From Triglochin maritima (Eukaryota; Streptophyta; Magnoliopsida; Alismatales; Juncaginaceae): a stretch of 64,000 nt of DNA. Where the stretch lies: NCBI GenBank assembly GCA_963682175.1, contig OY821771.1:13391001-13455000 (forward strand), in the 5' to 3' direction. The notes below the pieces were generated by a model that had not been told where the DNA came from, ran no database searches, and worked only from the letters and a program-made list of their open reading frames with translations. Within the stretch, counting starts at the first letter, position 1. Each line of letters starts with the position of its first letter. The translations under genes were made by a program, and so were the position numbers. Shown here one piece after another: positions 30,616 to 42,974 of the stretch.

Positions 30616-32412
30616 TTCCCTTCAATCTCTTACTTGTTATTAAAGTTTTCTTTCACATACACACTCGATGTATAAAATAATAATAACTAGGGTAAACCCA
30701 ATTACATATCAATCATCAAGCCAATCTACATGGTTCCTCAATCCCATGGACTCGAAATGCATTTCGCCCTTGGCAAGGGATAATGATTTTGTGAATGGAT
30801 CAGCTGTGTTGCTGTTGGTTTCCACCCATAATAGAAGAATCCACTTCAACCGATATGCCGGACCACGGGTGAAAACTCAGCACAACCTTCTCGATTTCAT
30901 CTGCCGTCACTCTGGAAACTCGGGAAACTCACTCTCGTTCGGTGCTTAGGTACAATCTTGTTCAGTCGCTGGGAGTGCAAGTCATCGCGTACATGATCGA
31001 CTCAATTGCCGAAGCATAAGAGACATCCTTCATGTACTCTAAGTCCTTACGTGATTGCGCATGTTAAGTCTTCTGGAGTTGCACACCCATACTCATTGAC
31101 ACACTGCCTTTTTTGGAGTTGTTCATTTTGAACCTTTCCAAGACCTTGTCAATGTATGTACGTTGACTGAGGTCAATGAGTCTACGGGATCTATCGCTAT
31201 ATATCTTGATTCCCAAGATATATTGAGTCTCACCCATATCTTTCATTGAGAATGCAGATTTCAATGAAGTTCTCGTTTACTCAAGCAAAGGAATATGATT
31301 GCCTATAAGTAATATGTCATCGACATATAAGATTAGGAATACTACATATCTCCAACTAACCTTCTTGTATATACAAGGTTCTTCCTTACTTTGAATGAAG
31401 TGAAACCTCTTCACTTCCTCGTCAAAGCGTTTGTTCCAACTCCTTGATGCTTGCTTCAATCCATAAATGGATCTTTGAAGCTTGCATACCTTCTCGTTAT
31501 TCTTTGGATCTTCAAAACCATATCTCGTTATTCTCCTCCAAGTTCCCATTAAGGAACGTCGTTATGACATCCATTTACCATATCTCATAATCATGAAATG
31601 CAGCAATAACGAGCATTATCCGAATAGACTTGAACACGACAACTGGTGAAAAAGTTTCATCATAGTCAATTCCTTGAACTTGAGTGAAACCCTTTGCTAC
31701 AAGCCTCGCTTTGTAGGTTGTCAAGTTCCCATCCATGTTCATCTTCCTCTTGAAAACCCATTTATTTTGAATGATCTTTTTCCCTTGAGAAAGGTCAACC
31801 AAGTTCCACACTTGATTATCATACATGTATTCTATTTCGGATTCCATAGCCATAAGTCATAATTTGGAGTCTTCCATTTCCATTGCTTCTTGGAAGGTCA
31901 ATGGATCATTGGTATCAAGTACCATGATTTCATGAAGTCCACATACAAGTCGGGTTTCTTCCTTTCCTTTGTTGACCTTCTTAGTTGTTTTGGTTCTTCT
32001 CATGTCTCTCGAACTTCTTCCACAATTTCTTGAGTGGGTTCACGTTCAACTCTTGAACGTACACTAGGTGGGGATGATTGAGATTCTCTCACAATTTCTT
32101 GCGAGGGTCTCTCACTCACGTTCCCACTAACCAAAGGAATCACGGTTGGGCCTTCATGATATTGAATGTCATCATTCATGTCATGATCTTGTAGAGTATC
32201 TTAAGTTTCCTTAAGCACAACCTTACTCCCACTACTTTTTACCCTTTCAGAAATTCCTTTTCCAGAAATGTGGCATCCCTATCTACAATCACTCGATTGG
32301 AGGTGATATGCCAAAAGTAGTATCCTCTTGTCTCACGAGAATAACCTATAAAGAAGAACTTATCAGCTTTTAGTTGAAGTTTGGTCGACATCAATTTCTT
32401 GACGTGGGTCTC
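30616..32412 (-). pseudogene. Copia-B reverse transcriptase and RNase H part
   Basis: Minus-strand pol from the integrase C-terminal region (broken at 32412) through reverse transcriptase to RNase H. Visible motifs: NKWVFKRKMNMDGN, YDETFSPVV, LYGLKQAS-type SIYGLKQASRSWNKRF and the catalytic LYVDDILLIGN (near 31300). Several frame changes break it into pieces at 31853-31575, 31549-31277 and 31264-31064. The RNase H end (DPFTKSLSLAKG near 30770-30800) is followed by a purine-rich GATTGAAGGGA before the 3' LTR. Confidence 0.82.
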
Positions 32413-33585
32413 TGATGAGAATTTTATTTATACCGCAAGTGCACGGCGTCTACGAAGACGTGGCAAGTACGGGTCGAACACAAGGAGGGAGAGATTTCGT
32501 TATTTTTGTTATTTTCGATTAGGGGAAGAAGGGAGAGAAGAATTAATTTGGGTTTTTGGGATTTTTGGATTAATTATCTAAAGTACGAAACAAAAGCAAT
32601 TAGAACTAAAACAAGAAATAAGAAGAGAAATCCGTTGGGTGGAGGTCTAGACAGGTTTAGATTGGAGAATGGAGAAACTTGAAATAAATCATGTTAGTTA
32701 TGAAGCATTACAAGATAAATGATTTAACATAAACTCAAGTAATCAAAATATACTAATCATGAACTTAAAACAATAACATGCATTCATCTTCTCTACCCCT
32801 AATTCCATCACCTCCACCCTTTGGAAAGAGTTAGAAACTCATGGAGGGAGGAAGAAGAAGGGATCCTAGAGACATTAAAATAAAATAAAAACAAAACAAA
32901 ATAAAACATAATTTTATTACTAATGATCCAAGACCAAAGGTTCAAAGATGTGTTACATTCGTCCTACAGGGCTATTTATAGCCGATACAGGGGATACCAA
33001 TACATAAAAGGAGAGTACACGCGTCATCACACGACAGGACGAAATTGGAGCACATGGATCAATGACTGGGCGGCGGAAACGCCGCATATTGAAGGTGTTG
33101 TGCGGCGAAAACGCCGCACAATCAGGTCTGCTCGGGTCCGGATTTTGGTCATGTGTTTATGGTATGATTTGATCTTTATTTACGCGTCTGGATGATTCTT
33201 TCCATTGTCTTGAACTTCGGATTATTCCTTCCATTGTTGGGGATTTATTTTTGACTTTTCTTTTGACTTTTCCAACAAAATAACTTGATCCTTTTCTTTT
33301 GCAATCAGGTCCTTGGCATTTTGCAATTAAGCCCTTGACCTTTTTGTAATTAGCTCCTTGAATGCTTTTATGCTTGGATGCATTTTCATTTGAAACCCGA
33401 TAAACGTGAACTCGGTCTTTATGATAGAAATGAATCTTTTGCACGCGTTTATGCTCGGAATGTGGGTAATTTGCATTCAGGTCCCTGTATTCTGTAAATA
33501 CGACTAAACACATACCTTAGTAGCATTTATTGATATAAAAGTAATCTAAATGAAAGACATATGATGCAATGTATGCAATGCATCA
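32413..33585 (-). repeat. 3' LTR of Athila-like B
   Basis: 1173 bp; lacks TT in GTCTAGAC(TT)AGG relative to the partner at 38492-39666. It contains the same two GC stem-loops as element A. Confidence 0.93.
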
Positions 33586-34708
33586 AATACCCCCACACCT
33601 AGATTTTGCTAGTACCTAGCAAAGCAAAATATAAGAAAATGAAAACAGGGAAATCCTAACTCACTTTCGTAGGAATCACGGTTGCACTTAGCATGTGCAA
33701 CAAGCCTTTAAACCTCCAAGTTGCCTTAGAGGACGAGTTTTGTCTCGTGAGGGTTTTCAGTTGACACACCCACAAAGTCTTAATCCAACATTCCATTAAT
33801 AGCTCTTAATATCTCTGCCTTAACCTTATACATCTCACTTAAAGTTCTCGCATGCTCATTATACAGTTCTAACTTATAAAAGTTTGACTTGGTCTTTATT
33901 CCTCCAACATTCACACCACTAACCCCTCTACACATGTTATCACATAAATTATTTTGCACGCCTCCTCTGGTGGTGAAGTATCATTTGGATCAACCATGCC
34001 ATGAATCATTCTTTTAGCTTTGGGCCTTGAGTATTATTATTATTATTTTATTTTTTTTTTTTTTTTTTTTTTCGTGATTCAACACATTTGCTTTTTGACA
34101 CTTATACCCTTTTTGCATTCGTGTAGCGAGTTTGGTCGATAATCTCGAGCTGGAAGACTCAAGTTACCGGGTTTCAAGATACCCCTACGGACCAGTGACT
34201 CAAAGGCTTGGGCTTTTGTAATCATTTTGCAAAATGTGCTTTCCTCACTTTATTCCTTTATTTTTACTTTTATTTTCCTCAAGGCTTAATTGCTATTAGA
34301 AGTCCACACTTCCCGGTATATTTTCCTCAACCTCTGCTTTTTATCAACCACTTCAAAGATTTGATTCATCCAATTTAAGTGCATACATGTCTTACAAGGG
34401 TCATGGGTTATTTCTTTGGAACTTAGATTTATGTCATAATTTCTATAAGCAGAACTATATAATAAGGAACAAAAACTTAATGCAATTTGTACACGGGTTT
34501 TGGCAGTTCAATCTTAAGCTATGTCATAGAATATTGAATTTTTTTTTTTTTAAACTAAAGCAGAACAGAAAATCAAATAGATAGATATGTACATTTATAA
34601 ACCCCCCCCACACCTAAATCATGCATTGTCCTCAATGTATGCACAGATAAAATAAATGCACTTATTACCTGCGTCGGCTTGCGGTAGAGGGGTTGAGTTT
34701 GCTCAAAG
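33586..34708 (-). other. Polypurine tract and 3' region of element B
   Basis: Begins on the LTR side with the tract AGGTGTGGGGGTATT (minus), then 1.1 kb of non-coding DNA matching element A up to about 34640, including a T23 run (near 34050) and AACAAAGGCTTG-type blocks. No ORF is supported. Confidence 0.75.
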
Positions 34709-37171
34709 TCAACCATAATCAGAACTGGATTGAATGACACCATGTTGGTGCATGTATCCAGTTGAATTGTTCCCCATGTTGACTTGAGGAAAAGATTCCA
34801 CTCTTCTCACTTGAATTGGTTCGCTTGTTTGCTCGAGTGATGGTGGTTGGGTAAATGAATTACTTCCTTTTTTCTTACATCCTTTTTGCTTATGTGATGA
34901 TTTATTTGATTCAGAAATCTGATAAATACGTGCTCTCATCACAACATCACTTGGGTTGCATATTATTTCTGGCTCATTATCAATATGGAAGATATTAAAT
35001 TCTGCTTTTAAGTTCCCGAAAGATAATTGCATGAGCCCATTTCGACAGTTTATTAATGCTTCCGAAGTGGCTAAAAAGGGTCTACCTAAAATTACAGGGA
35101 TTTGTCGATTAGGATTTACAACAGGTTCAGTATCAAGTACGACAAAATCCACTGGATAAATGAAGTCACCAACCTTAATCAAAACGTCCTCTACTATACC
35201 TCTCGGTTTCTTAACGGAACAATCAGCGAATTGGAGGGTTGTCCTAGAGGGTTTCAGCGGACCAAGGTTGAGTTGCTCGTAGACAGAAAATGGGAGCAAG
35301 TTAACGCTTGCACCAAGGTCTAGAAGGGCTTTATTGATAAACGTATCTCCTATTGAACATGAAATTGTGGGACACCCCGGGTCCTTATATTTTATAGGAG
35401 ATGTGTTGGAAAGAATTGAGCATATGTTTGCAGTTAAGAATGCCTTCTTTGGTACATTCGTTTTTCTCTTTTTAGTGCACAAATCTTTCAAGAATTTAGC
35501 ATAAGCAGGTATTTGTTGAATCATATCTAAGAGTGGAATATTCACCTTAACTTGCTTAAATACTTCTAAGATTTTCTCCATTTGTGCACTTGAGCTCTTC
35601 TTGAGTCTATTGGGAAATGGGGCTTTAGGAACATAGACTCGCTCAGGTTCAGGTTGAGCTATGGGTTCAGGTTGTGTAGGTGGGTTGGGCTTTTCAATTT
35701 GGACGTCGGGTTCAATGGTCAAGTCATATGTGGGTGCTTGATGGCTAGATTGATTAGTCATTCTAGGGTTTACCACATTATTGTCAATTTGTCTTCCGGA
35801 CCGTAATGATACTACAACATTGATTTGTTGGAACGGTCCTTCCTCATTAACCATTTGAACCGGTCTAGGGTTGTTATTTCCTGAAGGTGGTTGATAAGAT
35901 TGATATTGATTATTAGTTCTGGGGTTCACCTCAGGTTGACTTGGAAATTGGCCCTTTTCTCTTTCACCTATTATCTGTGCTAATTGGCTGACCTGTGTCT
36001 CTAGCCTTTGGAATGATTGGTTGGTTGTTTGTATAAAAGTTGTCATTAAATTTTCTAATTTTGTCAACCTAACCTCATGATTTCCATTATTACCCCCAGA
36101 TGATGTATTATTTTGGTTATATGGGGTTGGTTGTTGTCTAGGAGGTTGCCCTTGTTGGGTCCACGAAAAATATGTGGCATTAACATGTTCCAGGTTCACA
36201 CAGTCCTCCATTAAATGACCAGTCTGACCACATCTAGAGCAGGGGATAGACAAGGGTTGATTCATTCGGGGTTGATTTTGTAGCTCTAGACTTTCCATTC
36301 TACGCATTAGGGTAGCTAGTTTTGCCTCAGCCGCTATGTTGGAGTCTATAGCTAAGACACCTGCTCGGGGTTGACTCGCTATTCTAGATCCAATACTCGG
36401 GTTGATGGGTGTTCTAGCATTGTCCCATTGCATACTATTTTCAGCTAAATCCTCAAGAAAAGTCCAGGCATCATTTTCATTTTTGGACATAAAGTTCCCT
36501 TGGCTCACAGACTCTAGCATAACCCTAGATGTGGGTGTCAATCCCTCATAAATAATTTGGCATAATTGCCACTTCGGAATTCCGTGATGAGGGCATTGGG
36601 TCAAGACACTCTTAAATCTCTCAAGATAGGAATAGAACGGCTCGCTCTCAGACTGAACGAATGCAACAATTTCATTCCTAATCTTCATAGTCTTATGGTT
36701 GGGGAAATATTTTTTTAGGAAAACTTGAACAAATTCGGCCCAACTTCTAATAGATCTTTCGGCTAGACTATATAGCCATTTCTTAACGTCGTCCTTCAGT
36801 GCTAGAGGCACGAATTTCAGACGCACTGCCTCTTCAGGGACATGCTGGTATTGCATAAGAGAGCAGATTTCTTCAAATTCTCTAAGGAAGAGATATGGAT
36901 CTTCCCTAGAGGTGAACTTAGGCAGCATACTCATGTATTGTGCCTTAAGTTCGAAGTCGCGACCCGGTATGGTGGGCATGACGATGCACGATGGCTGAGC
37001 AGCCATTGTTGGGTAGCACCGATCCCTCAAAGTTATAGGTTGCGCAACAGGCGGGTCCACTACGTTCTCACCCATTAGATCCGGGTGAGGTGGTGCAACA
37101 GATGGGTTGGGGTTAAGCTCTAGACTGGAATCCAGATGAACTCGTGAGAGTCGATTGCTTAAATCCAGCAC
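34709..37171 (-). CDS. Gag-aspartic protease polyprotein of element B, 820 aa
   Basis: An intact ORF. Residues 70-250 form a retrotransposon Gag core (LPKFTSREDPYLFLREFEEI, KFVPLALKDDVKKWLYSL, FLKKYFPNHKT, YLERFKSVLTQCPHHGIP). One CCHC knuckle follows at about 310-323 (CSRCGQTGHLMEDC), then a coiled segment (LETQVSQLAQIIGEREKG) and a Gln/Asn/Pro-rich linker. The aspartic protease lies at about 600-740, with ALLDLGASVNLLPFSVYEQL and VILGRPFLATSEALI; DLGAS is the Athila/Tat form of DTGA. It ends with a basic stretch and a stop, with no pol after it. It can plausibly make and process particles, but it needs reverse transcriptase and integrase from elsewhere. Confidence 0.92.
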   Translation of the reverse strand: MLDLSNRLSRVHLDSSLELNPNPSVAPPHPDLMGENVVDPPVAQPITLRDRCYPTMAAQPSCIVMPTIPGRDFELKAQYMSMLPKFTSREDPYLFLREFEEICSLMQYQHVPEEAVRLKFVPLALKDDVKKWLYSLAERSIRSWAEFVQVFLKKYFPNHKTMKIRNEIVAFVQSESEPFYSYLERFKSVLTQCPHHGIPKWQLCQIIYEGLTPTSRVMLESVSQGNFMSKNENDAWTFLEDLAENSMQWDNARTPINPSIGSRIASQPRAGVLAIDSNIAAEAKLATLMRRMESLELQNQPRMNQPLSIPCSRCGQTGHLMEDCVNLEHVNATYFSWTQQGQPPRQQPTPYNQNNTSSGGNNGNHEVRLTKLENLMTTFIQTTNQSFQRLETQVSQLAQIIGEREKGQFPSQPEVNPRTNNQYQSYQPPSGNNNPRPVQMVNEEGPFQQINVVVSLRSGRQIDNNVVNPRMTNQSSHQAPTYDLTIEPDVQIEKPNPPTQPEPIAQPEPERVYVPKAPFPNRLKKSSSAQMEKILEVFKQVKVNIPLLDMIQQIPAYAKFLKDLCTKKRKTNVPKKAFLTANICSILSNTSPIKYKDPGCPTISCSIGDTFINKALLDLGASVNLLPFSVYEQLNLGPLKPSRTTLQFADCSVKKPRGIVEDVLIKVGDFIYPVDFVVLDTEPVVNPNRQIPVILGRPFLATSEALINCRNGLMQLSFGNLKAEFNIFHIDNEPEIICNPSDVVMRARIYQISESNKSSHKQKGCKKKGSNSFTQPPSLEQTSEPIQVRRVESFPQVNMGNNSTGYMHQHGVIQSSSDYG

Positions 37172-38467
37172 CCAAATCTGAGTGCACCGGTTTGAATTAA
37201 TTTTTGAATTTGAATTCGAAATTTAAATTTCAAATTCAATTCCAAGAATCAATTACTCCTTTTTTTTTGAATTTTTGAATTTTGAATTTTTTTTTAAAAG
37301 GAAATAAACAATAGTAAGGTAAGGATGAGAAGGGAAAGAAGACTCAGACGAGAAGGGAAACTTAACTCTAAAGGATAAAAATTAGGGTTGGTCAGAAATT
37401 TCCTGAACAAGCACGGTCAAAACAATCCTAGACCTAGTGTCACTTAGATCTAGACGACTCCTAACTGGTTGAGTCGAATTGATTTGCTTGATTCGCCTCC
37501 CTCACCAATCAAACCAAGTTGGCCAGTTAGTGTATAGCTAGTGGGGGCGCTTCCGACAGAGTCGGTGCCAATTAGACAACCACGTCGCTTGGAAGACTTT
37601 CGTCGACACAAAAACACTTTCTAGACACCAAATTGAATTCAATTAGCTTCAGGTCATAGCAAGTCAAACCAATCTCCTCCTTAATTGAGTCCGAGTCCTT
37701 AGGGGCCAATGTCTAATTGATTTTAAATTTTAGGCTTAGGCGACACTTCAGGATTGTGGTTTGTGGGCTACGGGAGGGTGATGAAATCCCCACCGTATCT
37801 TTTCCTACGGAGTTGCCCTTAAGATAGTTTAACTTAAATCTAGCAAAGATAGTCAAACAATGGTCCTTTTAATGGGGGCAATTGCAAGGTTGTATGCAAC
37901 TAAATTATATGCTCTAATGCAATCGATAAAAACCTCGATACGTAGATTGCCTCCAGCAATCTTCAACAAGTATTAATTTGCAAGAATTTAGCAAGAATAA
38001 TGCAAGCAAAACATTATATGATGCATGCACTAAGGTCTTTCTAATTTTGCCAATTTTAGGTCAGAGTTGAATTATTGCCAATTATGGAATTGTAACCCTA
38101 GCACGTTCAATTCTACGAAAGGAAACTTTTCAATTATTCAGATTTTACGGAAAAGGCAAGAAAAGTTACCTCCGCAATGCTCAGTCGGGTTCGCCGCCCG
38201 CTCTCGGAGATTCCAGTAGCTCAATGCGACCACCCAGAGATGCCGACGACCCCAGAGAAAAATGAAGACCAGAGCCCACACTGGTGCGGCGATTCCGCCG
38301 CAAGCAGCCTTGTAGATGCGGCGATTCCGCCGCCCAAGTGTCTCAGAACGCTCCCGGATTTCGCCGCGCGCTCTGTTGTCTCCTGCTACACAAATTCAAA
38401 TACTTAGATCGCGCACAACGTAGACAGGAAAAAATCGAAAACACAAAAACACAAAATCTGCGTCGCC
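37172..38467 (-). other. 5' leader of Athila-like B
   Basis: 1.3 kb, matching the element A leader from 37345 upward, with the same pair of GCGGCG stem-loops (near 38285-38335). Next to the ORF is an AT-rich stretch with repeated GAATTTGAATT-like words (37195-37300) that is not in element A. Confidence 0.75.
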
Positions 38468-38485
38468 TCCCCGGCAACGGCGCCA
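38468..38485 (-). other. tRNA-Asp primer-binding site, element B
   Basis: The plus strand reads TCCCCGGCAACGGCGCCA, identical to the 3' end of plant tRNA-Asp including CCA. On the minus strand it follows the 5' LTR by six bases. Confidence 0.92.
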
Positions 38486-38491
38486 AAAACT

Positions 38492-39666
38492 TGATGAGAA
38501 TTTTATTTATACCGCAAGTGCACGGCGTCTATGAAGACGTGGCAAGTACGGGTCGAACACAAGGAGGGAGAGATTTCGTTATTTTTGTTATTTTCGATTA
38601 GGGGAAGAAGGGAGAGAAGAATTAATTTGGGTTTTTGGGATTTTTGGATTAATTATCTAAAGTACGAAACAAAAGCAATTAGAACTAAAACAAGAAATAA
38701 GAAGAGAAATCCGTTGGGTGGAGGTCTAGACTTAGGTTTAGATTGGAGAATGGAGAAACTTGAAATAAATCATGTTAGTTATGAAGCATTATAAGATAAA
38801 TGATTTAACATAAACTCAAGTAATCAAAATATACTAATCATGAACTTAAAACAATAACATGCATTCATCTTCTCTACCCCTAATTCCATCACCTCCACCC
38901 TTTGGAAAGAGTTAGAAACTCATGGAGGGAGGAAGAAGAAGGGATCCTAGAGACATTAAAATAAAATAAAAACAAAACAAAATAAAACATAATTTTATTA
39001 CTAATGATCCAAGACCAAAGGTTCAAAGATGTGTTACATTCGTCCTACAGGGCTATTTATAGCCGATACAGGGGATACCAATACATAAAAGGAGAGTACA
39101 CGCGTCATCGCACGACAGGACGAAATTGGAGCACATGGATCAATGACTGGGCGGCGGAAACGCCGCATATTGAAGGTGTTGTGCGGCGAAAACGCCGCAC
39201 AATCAGGTCTGCTCGGGTCCGGATTTTGGTCATGTGTTTATGGTATGATTTGATCTTTATTTACGCGTCTGGATGATTCTTTCCATTGTCTTGAACTTCG
39301 GATTATTCCTTCCATTGTTGGGGATTTATTTTTGACTTTTCTTTTGACTTTTCCAACAAAATAACTTGATCCTTTTCTTTTGCAATCAGGTCCTTGGCAT
39401 TTTGCAATTAAGCCCTTGACCTTTTTGTAATTAGCTCCTTGAATGCTTTTATGCTTGGATGCATTTTCATTTGAAACCCGATAAACTTGAACTCGGTCTT
39501 TATGATAGAAATGAATCTTTTGCACGCGTTTATGCTCGGAATGTGGGTAATTTGCATTCAGGTCCCTGTATTCTGTAAATACGACTAAACACATACCTTA
39601 GTAGCATTTATTGATATAAAAGTAATCTAAATGAAAGACATATGATGCAATGTATGCAATGCATCA
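38492..39666 (-). repeat. 5' LTR of Athila-like B
   Basis: 1175 bp, partner of 32413-33585. It differs at a few positions, such as TCTATGAAG for TCTACGAAG and CATCGCACG for CATCACACG. Confidence 0.93.
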
Positions 39667-41686
39667 GTCTCACAACCTCAAATCTTGAGAAAATTGAGCT
39701 TAGGTGTTTTACCACTCCATAGCTCATAAGTCGTTTTCTCTACGGATTTGGATGAAACGTTATTTAGTTTGTAAGCCGCAGTTTGTAGTGCATAACTCTA
39801 AAAGTAAAGAGGCAATTCCGCATGACTCATCATTGACCGAACCATGTCGAGCAATGTCCTATTCCTCCTTTCGGATATCTCATTCCACTAAGGTATACCG
39901 GGAGAGGTGAGTTGAGGTACAATACCAAACTCCTTTAGGTATGAGTCAAATTCGGCACTTAAGTACTCACCTCCACGATCCGTTCGTAGAAACTTGATTT
40001 TCTTGTCGAGTTGGTTCTCTACTTCATTCTTGAATTCTTTGAACTTGTCAAAGGATTCACTTTTGTTTCACATTAGATAAACATAGCCATAACGACTATA
40101 ATCATCCGTGAACGTAATGAAGTACCTGAAACCATCTCGTGCACTAGTACTCATTGGACCACATACATCGGAATGTATCAAATCCAACAAGCCACTCGTC
40201 CTTGGACCTTTCTTCTTGAAATGTTTTTTGGTCATTTTTCCCATTAAACATGGTTGGCACGTCTCCAATGATTTAAAATCAAGTAGACCAAGAAGGTTAG
40301 CTTCTTGCAATTTCTTGATGCGTTTTTCATTTATGTGACCAAGACTATAGTGCTACAAGAGAGTATCATTCTCATGAGTAGTCTTAAGTCTTTTGTTATT
40401 GATATTAAAGATTTGTTTATTATTCAATTCAAGCACATAGAGACCATTCCTTATGAATGCATTTGCATAGAAAACACTATTCTTCGATATAGACAAGCAA
40501 GAATTTGAAATATTTATAGTGAAATTATCCATATCTAAAAACATGATACAGAAATAATGTTCTTGCTAATCGAAGGAACATAATAAACATTCTTTAGACA
40601 TAAATTTAAACCACTACATAATTGAAGCACCACAGAACCTTGTGCAACTGCAGAAACGTTCGCACCATTTCCGACCATCAATTCTACATCGTTCCTTATG
40701 AGTTCCTTCCTATCCGTGAGTAGCTGTACATTAGAAACTATGTGAGAACAAGATGCAGTATCAAATACCCAATCATGGACAGAGGTGACTAAATTTATTT
40801 CAATAACAAATATACCATTAGCCTTTTTGGGGCGCCGACGTTCAATCACTCCGTTGTCAAGGTCTTCCTTGTACTTGGGGCAATTTGGCCGGATATGTCC
40901 TTTTTAACCGCAGTGAAAGCACTCCGTATTGGGAGTTGGAGATTTCTGATTCCCCCTCGATGCACTCTTATGAGTACCTCCTACTCCCTTGCTCTTGATT
41001 GAACCAATTTTGGTAGATTTGCCCTTTCCTTTACCAATCTTTTGTCTCCTCCCATGGACGGTAAGGACATGCTTGTCCCTACCCTTGCCCATGTCAACTT
41101 CAGCAGTTTTGAGAGCGTTGTGCAGCGCCTCAAGACTCACTCCTTTTTCACGCACGTGATAGTGCATCATAAAGTCCTTAAAGGACGGGGCTAGAGAGCC
41201 AAGAATCATATCTTCAGCAATGTCCTCGGGCATTGGTGAAGAGAGTTTTGCCAACTTCTCAAGGTACCCTTGCATCGAGAGAAAATGCATGGATACCGAT
41301 GTTCCCTCTGCCATATGACACCTTGTGAGTGCGATGGTGGTCTTATAGCGCTCCTTTCGAGCACTATTCATGAACATCTTAGACAAAGCCTCCATGGTCT
41401 TCTTGGGTTTTGAATCCAAGTATTTCGCTTGAAGCGAGTCACCCATGGATGCTAGCATGAGACCGTAAAATTGGTTCTCTTGGTCTTCCCACTTGGCCTT
41501 AACTTCTTTCTCTTCATCGGTTAATCTCTCATTCCATTTTGAGGTTGGACCTTCCAAAATGTGATATTGTTTCTCAAACTTTAACACGATGTTGAGTTTG
41601 AGTTGCCAACTTATGAAGTTTGAGTCATCATTTGCTAAAAAGTGTTTTTTTATCATGGATCGTACGATAGGTTGGATGTTCGACAT
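39667..41686 (-). pseudogene. Copia-B gag-protease-integrase part
   Basis: Starts at Met 41686 (MSNIQPIVRSMIKKH). The Gag frame is open to the knuckle, where a TAA replaces Glu directly after CFHCG. Protease follows (40849-40535; SVHDWVFDTASCSHI, usually DTGS). The integrase zinc-binding region and core are split over short frames (LGLLDFKSLETCQPCLMGKM, HSDVCGPMSTSARDG near 40170). The frame reaches the GTCTC site at 39667 where element B sits. Confidence 0.85.
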
Positions 41687-42974
41687 TTTTTAACAAATAA
41701 ATTATACAGGATTTTAATGCCAATTTTATGTTTATCATACATACATACAAACGTAAATGCTGCAAATAAAATTTTTGCCATAAATGCAGCAATCCAAGAT
41801 CCTATCAATTGAAATATAGACTAGCTAAGGGCTATCGAATACATTACAATATCAAGGTAAGAAAACATTTTTTAATCACAACTTTTTTGAATTTTAGCAA
41901 CATTAGCATCTTCACACTCTTGTGATTCTTGTCGTTTTAATTATGAGGGAATATGACCCATCCTCGTAAGAAAAACGTTTTCCCAAAACCGAGCGAGGGC
42001 TCCAGGTAATGTTAAGAAAACTTATTTTAATTTAATACGAGATATGTTTATTCATTGTATTCACAACTAAGCATACTTGGGGTTCATTAGGGTGAAACAC
42101 ACCTCATATATTTAATTGTGACACAATAATAGACAACCATTATATCTCTCACTATTCCCAAAGATAAAGGGAGCTATCTCCCGCTAAGGGCTAGCAGAAT
42201 ATCCCTCGATCGATGGCTGCTAGTGGATGAAATAAGAAGGAAAATTACTCTTAATTTTGTTGGACAATTTCATATATTAACATGTGATTTAGAATTTTAG
42301 GTTATCATACATATTATCATTCATACACATCCTAACATTCAACACATTCATCACATGCATAACAAAAAAAAACAGAAATTAAACCATTCACACAATCCAC
42401 ATCGTGTGAGTTTATATGTTCCCTTTGATCCTTGATCCTCGATCCCCGATCCTCGATCCTCGATCGATGCACTACAGCGGCGACTTCCTCTTGCACCGGA
42501 GATGTAGATTTCACAGAAAATAAATATGCTCCTCACATTCGATAAAAATCGACTACTGCAAGTCCTATGTAAAACCTCTCAAATGCAAGGCAATTATCTA
42601 AAGATAGAAAGAGAGAATTTAACTTTTACATGTAAATAAACCCCTCTATAATAATAATTACAAACATTCATAGGCGCTGATTTGGAACATATAAACTCAC
42701 AATTCCTACAAAGACAATTCGAGCATCCATGCACGCAATATTGCTATAAACTATGCAACCTAGTTTATCAATCATCTAGAATCCCAAACAATTCTTTGAA
42801 AAACGTTTTGAAATCCATTAAAAAGGTTTTTCATCCATCCACAAGTTCAAAAAACAATTTTGAACCGCTGTCCATCCAATTTCCTAAAAGGAAAGACGAA
42901 CCGCAGTTTTTCGGTTTTGTTGATTCTCTTGCAAAACAATCGTTTATACTTACATGTATATGTTTATTCTAATA
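41687..42974 (-). other. Copia-B untranslated leader, primer site deleted
   Basis: Contains the conserved TATCTCCCGCTAAGGGC and CGATGGCTGCTAGTGGATG blocks, and repeats of GATCCTCGATCC (42425-42460) that match GATCGAGG repeats in the Copia-C leader. The expected GCTCTGATACCAC is absent, so a deletion joins leader to LTR near 42960. Confidence 0.65.

Larger units (their letters stand above)
32413..39666 (-). mobile_element. Athila-like LTR element B, gag-protease only
   Basis: 7254 bp, bounded by the duplication GTCTC (32408-32412 and 39667-39671), inside the Copia-B integrase region (GGTTGTGAG | ACGTCAAG, contiguous in Copia-C). The LTRs are 1173 and 1175 bp, with about five substitutions and one 2-nt indel. 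It has a perfect 18-nt tRNA-Asp primer site and a long intact Gag-protease ORF but no reverse transcriptase or integrase. LTRs, leader and 3' region match element A; the coding part does not. Confidence 0.93.

Noticed and set aside
34709..37171. The 820-aa ORF as a host gene
   Set aside because: Gag core, CCHC knuckle and DLGAS protease between identical LTRs and a tRNA-Asp primer site show it is a retrotransposon product.
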